From Aerococcus agrisoli (lineage in GTDB: Bacteria > Bacillota > Bacilli > Lactobacillales > Aerococcaceae), in NCBI RefSeq assembly GCF_003797145.1, contig NZ_RKMG01000005.1:1-64000 (forward strand): a DNA stretch of 64,000 nt, given 5' to 3'. The notes beneath the pieces were generated by a model, which was not told the origin of the DNA, searched no databases, and saw nothing but the letters and a program-made list of their open reading frames with translations. Below, one piece after another: positions 8,630 through 17,089 of this stretch (its first letter is position 1; the number at the start of each line of letters is the position of its first letter). The position numbers and the translations under genes are program-made.

Positions 8630-9283
8630 CTAGCCGTATTGTGGTAATACGCGGCATTCACAAAAATCAATTCTTGGGTCTTTTCTACATTTGGGATTTC
8701 TAGCCGTACAGTATTCACGTCCAAAATAGATAAATTGATGATGTGCATCGCGCCAACGATTTTCTGGGATACGCGCCATCAAGATTTCCTCCGTCTCACG
8801 AACACTAGCATTCGGTGGGACAATCCCCATTCGTTTGGTTACACGTTCAACATGTGTATCCACGGCAATTGTTGGTACCCCAAAGGCCTCACTCAAGACC
8901 ACATTTGCTGTTTTTCGCCCTACACCAGGTAATTTCTCAAGTTCTTCGCGTGTGTTGGGTACTTGACCACCAAATTCATCTCGAATCATAATGGCCGTTT
9001 TCTTCATGTTTTTTGCTTTATTACGATATAAACCGATTGTTTTGATTTTATCTTCTAAGTCTGCAACGTCTGCTTCAGCCATTGCATTGGCATCCGGATA
9101 AGCAGCAAATAATGCTGGTGTCACTTTGTTCACACCAACATCCGTTGTTTGTGCTGACATTAACACGGCAATCACCAATTGAAATGGACTTTCATGATAG
9201 AGCATGGTCTTTGGATTAGGATACATTTGGTCTAAATGATCTAAAATATTGATGACTTCAGCATCAGAAATTAAGTCTGCCAC
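8630..9283 (-). CDS. nth: endonuclease III (DNA glycosylase/AP lyase)
   Basis: Removes oxidised pyrimidines and cuts at abasic sites in base excision repair. 217 residues; the HhH-GPD core is intact, with LEKLPGVGRKTANVV (catalytic Lys) and IAVDTHVERV (catalytic Asp). The C-terminal cluster region is altered: Cys192, Cys199, Cys208 and Cys210 are present but the canonical third ligand position (202) is Asp. Start is GTG 9283 after AGGGAGG. It follows dnaD by 29 bp, the classical dnaD-nth pair. Confidence 0.94.
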   Translation of the reverse strand: MADLISDAEVINILDHLDQMYPNPKTMLYHESPFQLVIAVLMSAQTTDVGVNKVTPALFAAYPDANAMAEADVADLEDKIKTIGLYRNKAKNMKKTAIMIRDEFGGQVPNTREELEKLPGVGRKTANVVLSEAFGVPTIAVDTHVERVTKRMGIVPPNASVRETEEILMARIPENRWRDAHHQFIYFGREYCTARNPKCRKDPRIDFCECRVLPQYG

Positions 9284-9312
9284 CTTTTAGCCTCCCTTCA
9301 TTGCTAGCTTAT

Positions 9313-9969
9313 TTATTTGTTTAGCCATTTTTTCATCGGCACTGGTGGTAATTCTTGCTTATTGGTATTTTGTTGGTTGTAATGATTTGAGCGGCGTGTG
9401 TCATTGGCCTTGGTTTTCTTTTGCTTTGCCCAATTCAATAAAATACGGTCAATATATTTCAGTGAGTATACTTGATTCAAGATTGCCTCTTTCAAGGCCT
9501 CTTTCACGACTTCAGGTTCATAATGATCTTTCGAAAACCATTCAGCTATTTGTTGGTATTCAATTGGCGACAATTGACGGCCAAATTCTGTTTGAATCAT
9601 TTCAAACACTTCGCCTTCCTTAGTAGCCTGCGCTTCCTGAAATCTACTTGTTTTATCAACTTGATCAAGACTTTCAATTTTTTGGTATAGCGGATCTAAG
9701 GAATAAAATTCTACAGATTTCCCTTCTGCATTTTTATAAGACGGAATACTTAAAAAGCCTTTTTCAATCAACGATTGAATCATGTCGAAAAGTGTCGTTT
9801 CCGGTAAGTTCATCCGTTGTCCGATAGCGGAAATTGCAGGAAACTCCTCCCCTGCTTGTTGGAAACTCAAGAAATGAATTAATAACATCATTTCTTCGTT
9901 AGAAATATTTAACCGATGATAAGATTCTAAAACCTTATTGCGCATCACTGTGTAATATTCTCGGTTCAT
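9313..9969 (-). CDS. dnaD: DnaD replication initiation / primosome protein
   Basis: 218 residues with two domains. The N-terminal winged helix (about 1-100: LNISNEEMMLLIHFLSFQQAGEEFPAISAIGQRM) mediates oligomerisation. The C-terminal DnaB_2-type domain (about 118-195) ends in YSLKYIDRILLNWAKQ, the YxxxIxxxW DNA-binding motif. It helps load the replicative helicase. It ends in a polar tail. Start ATG 9969 follows AAGAGGC. In most relatives asnS sits directly upstream; here that place is a 400-bp intergenic region with a palindromic repeat. Confidence 0.93.
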   Translation of the reverse strand: MNREYYTVMRNKVLESYHRLNISNEEMMLLIHFLSFQQAGEEFPAISAIGQRMNLPETTLFDMIQSLIEKGFLSIPSYKNAEGKSVEFYSLDPLYQKIESLDQVDKTSRFQEAQATKEGEVFEMIQTEFGRQLSPIEYQQIAEWFSKDHYEPEVVKEALKEAILNQVYSLKYIDRILLNWAKQKKTKANDTRRSNHYNQQNTNKQELPPVPMKKWLNK

Positions 9970-10114
9970 TTTTATGCCTCTTTTTCTGTTCTTATTTATT
10001 TATCATGTGCATCTAAAAGTGCTTCTCTTATAGTATATATCAAAGTATGGTAAAAGGCGCCTGGATTTGAATCTGGATTTTGAAATACGCGCTTGCCTTA
10101 GATGTGAAAAGAGG

Positions 10115-10245
10115 TTGAGATAAAAGTATAAAATCTTCGATTTTCGTCCTTAAAGTGTACGTTCCTAAAGAGCCGTGGGACCCTCTGGAGCCAAGGTCTC
10201 GATTTCATCCTACTTCACGGCTTAGGAACTACACTTCCCGTCCTC
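10115..10245. repeat. dispersed palindromic element, copy 1 (short form)
   Basis: Shares with copies 2 and 3 the left arm (cgtcctta...acgttcct...agccgtgg), the GGAGCCAAGGTCTC core and the right arm (cacggct-aaggaac...cacttc...gtcc). The arms are inverted repeats of each other: GTACGTTCCTAAAGAGCCGTG against CACGGCTTAGGAACTACAC. This copy has a single GAGCCAAGGTCTC (10188-10200) where copy 3 has two and copy 2 has two variant forms of it, with a central stretch between them. Confidence 0.85.
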
Positions 10246-10284
10246 AAATTTTTCCATAAAAACGAAAAAAATTTATCTAAAGCA

Positions 10285-10325
10285 AAAGACGCGAATAACT
10301 CTTTGAAAGAATTGTTCGCGCCTTT
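10285..10325 (-). terminator. terminator of the TPR-dapB-cca-dinG-tseB-aspB run
   Basis: Minus strand hairpin AAAGGCGCGAA...TTCGCGTCTTT with further pairs toward the loop, followed by a T-rich stretch, 47 bp after the aspB stop. Confidence 0.75.
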
Positions 10326-10371
10326 ATTAAGGCCTTTTGTCCTTGCATTCATTCATTTAAATAATGATATT

Positions 10372-11565
10372 TTATGCTTGGCTTTTACTGATGACGAATT
10401 CACGGATACGTTTCATCGCTTCAGCAAATGTTTCTTCGTTGGTCGCATATGAGAAACGAATATGGTCAGCTTTACCAAAGGCTACCCCAGCTACACCGAC
10501 TACATGCGCTTCTTCAATAATTGCATCGGCAAAATCAGTCACTGAATCATAACCACAATTACGTGCTGCTTCGGAACAATCTGGGAATAGATAGAAAGCA
10601 CCTTGTGGTTTGAAATCTAAGACAAAACCTGGAATTGTCAACAATTCATCGTAAGCTGCATTTAAACGTTTTTCAAAGGCCAAACGCATATCTTCACGAT
10701 GACTATCTGAACCTTTTAAGGCAGCTAAACCAGCGTATTGACTAAGACCAGATGGGTTTGAGTTGATTTGGCTCGCTAATTTACCGTAGGCTTTAATATA
10801 TTTATTTTCAGCTAAAGCATAGCCTAAACGCCAACCAGTCATGGCATAAGCCTTAGAAAAACCATTGATTACAATTGTATTTTCTTTGATGGCTTGAGAT
10901 AAACCAGCGATTGAGTGTGCTTCGTGTCCGTTATAGACTAAACGATAGTAAATTTCATCGGCAATAATCAAGATATTGTGTTCAAGACAGTATTCAGCAA
11001 CCGCGCGTAAGTCCTCTTCGCTTAAGATTGCCCCTGTCGGATTTGATGGACTGTTCAAAACAAGTAATTTTGTTTTTTCAGTTACATATTGATCTAGTAA
11101 TTCTGGGGTTACACGGAATTGGTCTTTGGCATCTGTTTCAACAATAACAGGTACACCGTCAGCCATATTTACTTGTTCAATATAGCTTACCCAATATGGC
11201 GAAGGAATTAATACTTCGTCGCCTTCATTTAATAGGGCTTGGAACGTATAGTACAAAATCATTTTTGCACCATCAGCAATGAAAACTTCATCTAGACTAT
11301 AGTGCACATTATCGTAGGCAGCATGGTAATCAATAATAGCTTGTTTTAATTCAACAATCCCTGTACCGTCTGTATAATGGTGACCGCGTCCAGCATACAT
11401 ATCTTCTTTTACTTGGTCTAAGATGTATTCTGGTGTATTGAAATCTGGTTCTCCAACTGCTAGGGAAATAACGTCAATACCCTTGGCTTTTAATTCACGT
11501 GCTTTTGCCGCCGCTGCTGCCGTTTGCGAGGCTTGCATCTTATCCATTCTTTTTGCTAAATCCAT
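10372..11565 (-). CDS. aspB: pyridoxal-phosphate aspartate aminotransferase (AspB type)
   Basis: Class I/II aminotransferase of 397 residues, the usual length. It exchanges amino groups between aspartate/glutamate and 2-oxo acids. Seen: NSPSNPTGAILSEEDL (substrate/PLP Asn), ADEIYYRLVYNG (PLP-pyridine Asp and Tyr), SKAYAMTGWRLGYA (Schiff-base Lys and phosphate-binding Arg), and FKPQGAFYLFPD near the C-terminus. ATG 11565 is 8 nt after AGGAGG. It lies 12 bp after tseB, in the order dinG-tseB-aspB shared with Bacillus, but asnS does not follow. Confidence 0.92.
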   Translation of the reverse strand: MDLAKRMDKMQASQTAAAAAKARELKAKGIDVISLAVGEPDFNTPEYILDQVKEDMYAGRGHHYTDGTGIVELKQAIIDYHAAYDNVHYSLDEVFIADGAKMILYYTFQALLNEGDEVLIPSPYWVSYIEQVNMADGVPVIVETDAKDQFRVTPELLDQYVTEKTKLLVLNSPSNPTGAILSEEDLRAVAEYCLEHNILIIADEIYYRLVYNGHEAHSIAGLSQAIKENTIVINGFSKAYAMTGWRLGYALAENKYIKAYGKLASQINSNPSGLSQYAGLAALKGSDSHREDMRLAFEKRLNAAYDELLTIPGFVLDFKPQGAFYLFPDCSEAARNCGYDSVTDFADAIIEEAHVVGVAGVAFGKADHIRFSYATNEETFAEAMKRIREFVISKSQA

Positions 11566-11577
11566 TCCATCGTCCTC

Positions 11578-12051
11578 CTAAAGGTCATTAACGGTCTCAT
11601 ACCATTCGCCCGTTGTTGCATTAATATAGTGATAGCCTAAATTACCATCTGCATCTGTGAAAGAAACTTCCCACACAAAAGTATCATTTTCGATACCAAG
11701 GTTGGCATTCCGCACTTCAACGTCAGGCATTTCATATAGGGTTAAGGCCAAGGCATTTTCTTCGTTTACCATTTCATCAACAAAACCTGATTTCGTGTAA
11801 TCAGTATCTGGTTGATAAGCAAAATAAACTTCACGGCCTTCGGCATTTTCGCCTAAAACAGAATAATAGGTTTCATCTTTATTAAATACATAAAAATTTT
11901 GGATATTCGTAATACCCGCTTCTTTGGCCATTTTTGTGGTCTCTGATTCAGCTTCGGCAACTGGTTGTTGTGAGCTGAAATATACATATGATGTGCCCAC
12001 CAAGTAAATCACCATGATGGCCATCAAAATTGAAAATAATTTGCGTTTCAT
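11578..12051 (-). CDS. TseB/YpmB-like membrane-anchored protein (DUF5590)
   Basis: 157 residues. One N-terminal transmembrane segment (about 5-26, KLFSILMAIMVIYLVGTSYVYF) leaves the rest outside the cell. The extracellular part has two PepSY-like repeats, ending YHYINATTGEWYETVNDL. The Bacillus relative TseB has been linked to cell-wall peptidase/PBP function; here only the fold and position support the name. It is 44 bp after dinG and 12 bp before aspB, the conserved order. Confidence 0.8.
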   Translation of the reverse strand: MKRKLFSILMAIMVIYLVGTSYVYFSSQQPVAEAESETTKMAKEAGITNIQNFYVFNKDETYYSVLGENAEGREVYFAYQPDTDYTKSGFVDEMVNEENALALTLYEMPDVEVRNANLGIENDTFVWEVSFTDADGNLGYHYINATTGEWYETVNDL

Positions 12052-12095
12052 GGTTTCATTGCCCCTTTTTTTATATCCTACATTCTATCACAATG

Positions 12096-14960
12096 TTAAT
12101 CTAAATGCCTTAAATCCTTTAAGTCAATCCAATCCATTGTTAAGGCTTCAGGCATAATTGCTTGAATTTGATCTGCATATGATGCTTTTTCTAAACGATG
12201 ATCTAAGGAAATAAAAATGGATGCTTCATTGACTGTTGCGGCCATTCTACCAAATATTTGTGTTAAATTCATCAACATATTTGGCAAGGCAACATCATCA
12301 AAGTATTGGTCGCCAATAGATTTCAGATAATCTTGTTTGGCCAATTCATCCGGTGTATCTGGCGCGGAAAAAGGCAACCGCGTCATAATGAAGGCATCCG
12401 TCTTGGTATTCAAATGAATCCCCTCTTGGAAACTTGCCAAGGCCAATAAAATAGCACGCTGACTTTGTTCGAATTGACGGGCCAAACGGTCTAAATTCCG
12501 TTGATGATTTTGTACAATCACTTGTCCATAGACCATGCGACTAAAGCGTCGTTTTAATTCATGTTGTACTGCCTGTAATAAAGCACGTGACTGAAAGAAG
12601 ACTTGGATTTTATGAATCTTTGCTTTATTCGCCCATACTTCTTCAATCACATCTGCAATCATCGTTGCAGCTTGATGCTCATTGTATTTATCAATCGACA
12701 GGTAATCTTTAATATAGTATCCCTTGATTTGATTTGGTTGGCTAAGCGCTAGTTGTTGCTGATAAGACGCCTCCATAAAGGAGAACCATTGGAAATGATC
12801 GATACCAAATAAATTACTGATAATATGTTTTGCCCCAACAATTTCGATTGAAGCTGAAACAAGCAAGGTTTGACTAGGAATAGCATTGAAAATCCTTGCT
12901 AGGTGGTCTTTACTTGAATACAGTTTCCGTTGAATGGTTGCTGTCGTATTTTGCTTGCCAAAATGGACATCTAGTTCAGCATAATAATCTGGATTAGCTT
13001 CCGAAGCAACTAACCAAGTCTTCAATTGATAATCAAATTGATAAATTTGGTTGAGCAATTGTTGGTAGATGCGTTTGGTATAAAGGTCCATGTGGTATAA
13101 CTGACCCACAATGACTTTTAATGGATGCACCATTTTCTCCATCGCCTTCAGCGACTTCCGTAATGCTTCACGCCATTTGGCAATCATGTAATACTCATGC
13201 GAAATATAATAGGCATTTGCTTGGGCTTTTTGCTGGTAATAGGATTTTGTTTGGTACTCATCCGCTAAGCAATCAATGAATTTATCCAATCCTGCCCATG
13301 CCGCTTGCAAGTTTTTTTCTACTTGGAATAGTTGATCGACTGCATGTACCTTCACATTATTGGTGACTACCTTATCCATGATGCGGTGAATCAAACGTTC
13401 AATTGTCGTTAAGGCTTCTTCCACATCTTTAGTTTGGACGGTACGAGTTGCTTGTTGGTGAACAGTTTCCGGTAATTGATGGCATTCATCAATAATCACC
13501 TTGCTATGTTCGGTCATGATGCCTTCTGCAACCAAATCGTGGTAATGATATACCAAGTAGGCATGATTTAAAACCACAACATCGGCATCTTTCGCTTCAC
13601 GTACATGACGTTCATAGAACGCATAATCGCCCCAACGTTGAATTTCATCATTGTGACTTTCCGTTGAAAAACGATTCATATTTTGCCAGTAGACTTCATT
13701 ATTTAACCCACTATTCAATTCGTGTAAATCACCCGTTTGTGTCTCACCCAACCATACCAAAACAGCCACGGAAATTAATACATCCCTTTTCAAGGCAATT
13801 TCCGGATGACTCTTTAAATAGGCTAGGAATTTTTGAAATCTGGTTAATTGGATAAAATGACTTTGCCCCTTTAAAACAACTACTTTTAGGGGTTTACCCA
13901 ATAATGTCGTCGCCAGGTTCACGGTTTTATCCAAAAATTGATGTTGCAAAATCACAGTAGACGTGGATACAATCACACGACCATCCTGAATTTGCTTGGT
14001 CTTTTCTGCCTCCACTGCCGATAAAGCCGACATCATGTAGGCTAGTGATTTTCCAACACCTGCATTTGCCGTTAGGAAAGCAAATTTATTGGTATCCGGG
14101 TGTACACTCGGATCTCCTGTGGCATGGAAAAATGGTCCAACCTCATCAACCATCGACTGTTGCAAGGTTGATAAAGTCACCCCATTATTACTGGTGACAA
14201 TACTCGCTTGGTCACTATCATCTGCTTTGGTATTGGCTAGATGCATGCGGACCGCTTTTTTATCACCAAATTTGTCTGGAAAAATTTGGAAATTGGCTTG
14301 ATGTTCGCTCACCACAAATGGTGCAATATATTCGAAATCCTGACGATGGTCTGTGCTTTCATCAAACCATTTGGCCATGTATGCACCCGTTTGGCCAATA
14401 AAATAATGGGCAAACGGACGCAATTGGTCGAATAATTCACGTGGCATTTGTTGGATTTTGTGCATAGACATCAACAACACTTCTGCCGTAGCCATGGCAT
14501 CGTCCACAGCTGTATGGGCATTTTCCAATACAATGCCGTGATGTTGGCAAAATTCAGATAATTTATAGGATTCAGCCGTCGGATATAGGGTACGAATCAT
14601 TTCAACCGTATCCACCCGGTCGTGGGTCATGGCAGGAAAACCTTGCGCTTGAAAACTCTTGTCTAAGAATTTATAGTCAAAACCAATGTTGTGCGCCACA
14701 ATCACCGTATCCGCCAACATATCCCATAATTCTGCCGCAATATCCTCAAACGGCGGTGCTAACTTCACTTGGTCATTGGTAATACCTGTTAATTTCGTTA
14801 TTTCTCTTGGAATGTCTTGATAAGGGAAGATATCCGTAGCAAATCGGTCGACAATTTGTCCATCACGAACAAAGGCCACCCCAATTTGAATGATGCGGTC
14901 ACCATTATCATATGTAGATCCTGTTGTTTCTAAATCCAGAACCGCATAAGTGGTTGTCAC
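12096..14960 (-). CDS. dinG: DinG family protein: DnaQ-like exonuclease fused to XPD-type helicase
   Basis: About 954 residues. Residues 1-170 are a DEDDh exonuclease: AVLDLETTG (Exo I), NIGFDYKFLD (Exo II), HTAVDDAMATAEVL (Exo III). The rest is a superfamily 2 helicase with Walker A TANAGVGKS (about 300), IIDECHQLPE (DEAH-type box) and motif VI near ASFQEGIHLNTK. No four-cysteine iron-sulfur cluster is seen between the helicase motifs, as usual for Gram-positive DinG, which may act mainly as a nuclease. GTG 14960 is preferred over GTG 14969 because AGGAAGG lies 8 nt before it. Follows cca by 42 bp. Confidence 0.93.
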   Translation of the reverse strand: MTTTYAVLDLETTGSTYDNGDRIIQIGVAFVRDGQIVDRFATDIFPYQDIPREITKLTGITNDQVKLAPPFEDIAAELWDMLADTVIVAHNIGFDYKFLDKSFQAQGFPAMTHDRVDTVEMIRTLYPTAESYKLSEFCQHHGIVLENAHTAVDDAMATAEVLLMSMHKIQQMPRELFDQLRPFAHYFIGQTGAYMAKWFDESTDHRQDFEYIAPFVVSEHQANFQIFPDKFGDKKAVRMHLANTKADDSDQASIVTSNNGVTLSTLQQSMVDEVGPFFHATGDPSVHPDTNKFAFLTANAGVGKSLAYMMSALSAVEAEKTKQIQDGRVIVSTSTVILQHQFLDKTVNLATTLLGKPLKVVVLKGQSHFIQLTRFQKFLAYLKSHPEIALKRDVLISVAVLVWLGETQTGDLHELNSGLNNEVYWQNMNRFSTESHNDEIQRWGDYAFYERHVREAKDADVVVLNHAYLVYHYHDLVAEGIMTEHSKVIIDECHQLPETVHQQATRTVQTKDVEEALTTIERLIHRIMDKVVTNNVKVHAVDQLFQVEKNLQAAWAGLDKFIDCLADEYQTKSYYQQKAQANAYYISHEYYMIAKWREALRKSLKAMEKMVHPLKVIVGQLYHMDLYTKRIYQQLLNQIYQFDYQLKTWLVASEANPDYYAELDVHFGKQNTTATIQRKLYSSKDHLARIFNAIPSQTLLVSASIEIVGAKHIISNLFGIDHFQWFSFMEASYQQQLALSQPNQIKGYYIKDYLSIDKYNEHQAATMIADVIEEVWANKAKIHKIQVFFQSRALLQAVQHELKRRFSRMVYGQVIVQNHQRNLDRLARQFEQSQRAILLALASFQEGIHLNTKTDAFIMTRLPFSAPDTPDELAKQDYLKSIGDQYFDDVALPNMLMNLTQIFGRMAATVNEASIFISLDHRLEKASYADQIQAIMPEALTMDWIDLKDLRHLD

Positions 14961-15002
14961 TTTAAACACCTTCCTACATGTAATTTCATCTCAAGCCCAA
15001 AT

Positions 15003-16274
15003 TTAATTGGCTTGGTAATGTTCTCTTAAATATGTTAAAAGCGCGGCTTCCTCATTGACTACCTTCAAATCAAGCACAGCCGCCTCTAAAAAGCTAAGCA
15101 TCAAGCCAATTTCACGCTTGTTATCAGGATTGATTTGAGCAATAATCACACGCCCGTTAACCGCTAGCTCTTTCAGAGAATGAATCGGCAACCGGTCAAT
15201 TTCAGTTTGTACTTTCATTGGATCTGCTGAACTAGCCAAATCAGCGAACAGGCTTTTACCTGAGGCTACTTGGTCTTGCATATAGCCTTCAACAGCCAAT
15301 AGTTTTTCTGGGTCTTTGCCGTAATAATCCGCCAAATCCCATGAGGCTTTACTTGTACGTAAATGCCATATATCAAAATAAGCCGTAATGTCATCGACTG
15401 CTTGGTTAGACATCTTCCAAGCCTTGCCTAGTTGGCGAATAGCTTTGTGGCTGTCTTGTAAGTCACTGGCTCCTGATTGGACAAAATGACGCCAGAACAT
15501 GAGCGACCAAGCGAATTCAGCATTAGCCAGAGCTTGTTCTCCTTCTGTTTCGTCAAGCAGTAGTTGAAGACTTGTGGCATAGTCACTCAGCACAGGCACG
15601 TGCAAATAAAGGCCACTCTTCAAAAAGTAAGCGAGGCCTTTTTGCCAATTCTTACCAATCCACAGTTTGTTCATTTCAACTGTGATACGTTCGACTGCGA
15701 TGTGCTCTAGGATAGCTGCGTTTTCTTCGATTGCTAGAAGTGTTTTGTCTTCAATATCAAAGTCTAATTGGCTGGCAAAACGAACACCACGCATCATGCG
15801 TAAGCCATCTTCATGGAATCGGTCATGAGGTACACCAACTGCACGAATGATTTCTTCCTTCAAGTCGGTTTTACCGTCAAAATAGTCAACGATGGTCATT
15901 TGGTCTGTCATGGCCAAGGCGTTGATGGTAAAGTCACGGCGCAACAGGTCTTCTTCCAGATTTTGGACGAAGGTTACCTTATCCGGTCTTCGGAAGTCTT
16001 GATAGGTTGACTCGGTACGAAAAGTGGTGATTTCATAGGTTTCCCCTTCAAACCAAACCATGATCGTGCCGTGCTCAATTCCTACATCGAAATGTCGTGG
16101 GAATAGGGCTTGGACTTCGGCTGGATATGCTGATGTCGCGATGTCAACATCGTGAATGGGTAAATCTAATAGATAGTCGCGCACTGCCCCACCTACAAAA
16201 TATGCCTCGTAGCCAGCATCATGTAGGATTGCTAAAATGGGTGCAGCTTGTTCAAATTCACGTGCATTAGTCAT
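15003..16274 (-). CDS. cca: CCA-adding tRNA nucleotidyltransferase
   Basis: Adds or repairs the 3' CCA of tRNAs without a template. 423 residues: nucleotidyltransferase head with AYFVGGAVRDYLLDLPIHDVDIATSA (GGxVRD and DxD metal site), EHGTIMV, ITTFR, LLRRDFTINALAM, and the neck EDGLRMMRGVRFA. The helical body/tail is more divergent. ATG 16274 lies 8 bp inside the end of dapB, so translation is probably coupled. dapB-cca adjacency occurs widely in Firmicutes. Confidence 0.95.
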   Translation of the reverse strand: MTNAREFEQAAPILAILHDAGYEAYFVGGAVRDYLLDLPIHDVDIATSAYPAEVQALFPRHFDVGIEHGTIMVWFEGETYEITTFRTESTYQDFRRPDKVTFVQNLEEDLLRRDFTINALAMTDQMTIVDYFDGKTDLKEEIIRAVGVPHDRFHEDGLRMMRGVRFASQLDFDIEDKTLLAIEENAAILEHIAVERITVEMNKLWIGKNWQKGLAYFLKSGLYLHVPVLSDYATSLQLLLDETEGEQALANAEFAWSLMFWRHFVQSGASDLQDSHKAIRQLGKAWKMSNQAVDDITAYFDIWHLRTSKASWDLADYYGKDPEKLLAVEGYMQDQVASGKSLFADLASSADPMKVQTEIDRLPIHSLKELAVNGRVIIAQINPDNKREIGLMLSFLEAAVLDLKVVNEEAALLTYLREHYQAN

Positions 16275-17055
16275 CTAAAAGATGCTCCAAACCATACACT
16301 AGACCTTGTAAATTCGCTACTTTTTCAACTGCCAATGCTACGCCAGGCATATATGAACTACGGTCGAATGAATCTTGGCGAATGGTTAAGGCTTCGCCGA
16401 CCCCACCGAATTGTACAATTTGGTGTGAGTTGTAACCTGGTAAACGTAATGAGTGGATACGGATACCGTGGAAATCAGCGCCACGAGCACCTGGCATGGT
16501 TTCTTTTTCGTCTGGATGACCAGAAACATGCTCACCACGTGCTTCATAAATCAGTTTTGCTGTTTTTTCAGCGGTACCACTTGGTGCATCTAGTTTTTGA
16601 TTGTGGTGGATTTCAGTAATTTCAACGTCTGGCAGATATTTAGCTGCCTTAGCTGAAAAAATTTGCATTAAAACTGAACCGATAGCAAAGTTTGGTGCGA
16701 TTAAACCACCTAATTTTTTCGCTGCTGATAATTGTGTTAACTGGTCGATTTCTTCATCGGTAAAACCAGTTGTCCCAATTACCGGATGAATATTGTGGTC
16801 GATGTAGTATTTGGTATTAGCAAAAGCCGCTGCTGGTACAGTGAAATCAATGGCAACATCGATATCCACTTGTTCAATGGCTTCTTCAATACTAGCAAAT
16901 ACGGGTGCTTCTTTAGACCAAGCGGTAACCGCATCTACATGTTGATCTAAATCTGTATTTACAAGGGCTACTAATTCAAAACCTTCATGATCGACAACCA
17001 TTTTGGCTGATGTTGATCCCATACGACCTAAAAATCCTGTCACTAAAACTCTCAT
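16267..17055 (-). CDS. dapB: 4-hydroxy-tetrahydrodipicolinate reductase
   Basis: Second step of the diaminopimelate/lysine branch, using NAD(P)H. 262 residues: Rossmann start VLVTGFLGRMGS (about 3-14), GTTGFT (about 95), ITEIHHNQKLDAPSGTA (about 145-160, catalytic His and substrate-binding Lys). Starts at ATG 17055 after AAAAGGAGAGACGAGA. Other dap genes are not in the window. It is 34 bp after the TPR gene and overlaps cca. Confidence 0.96.
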   Translation of the reverse strand: MRVLVTGFLGRMGSTSAKMVVDHEGFELVALVNTDLDQHVDAVTAWSKEAPVFASIEEAIEQVDIDVAIDFTVPAAAFANTKYYIDHNIHPVIGTTGFTDEEIDQLTQLSAAKKLGGLIAPNFAIGSVLMQIFSAKAAKYLPDVEITEIHHNQKLDAPSGTAEKTAKLIYEARGEHVSGHPDEKETMPGARGADFHGIRIHSLRLPGYNSHQIVQFGGVGEALTIRQDSFDRSSYMPGVALAVEKVANLQGLVYGLEHLLDD

Positions 17056-17089
17056 TCTCGTCTCTCCTTTTACCGCAAAACTATGTGTC

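Larger units (their letters stand above)
9970..10371. other. 402-bp intergenic region between dnaD and aspB
   Basis: No gene seen. It holds the aspB terminator (10285-10325) and repeat copy 1 (10115-10245), plus about 140 bp of AT-rich sequence in front of dnaD in which I found no clear promoter. In many Firmicutes asnS occupies this place. Confidence 0.7.
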
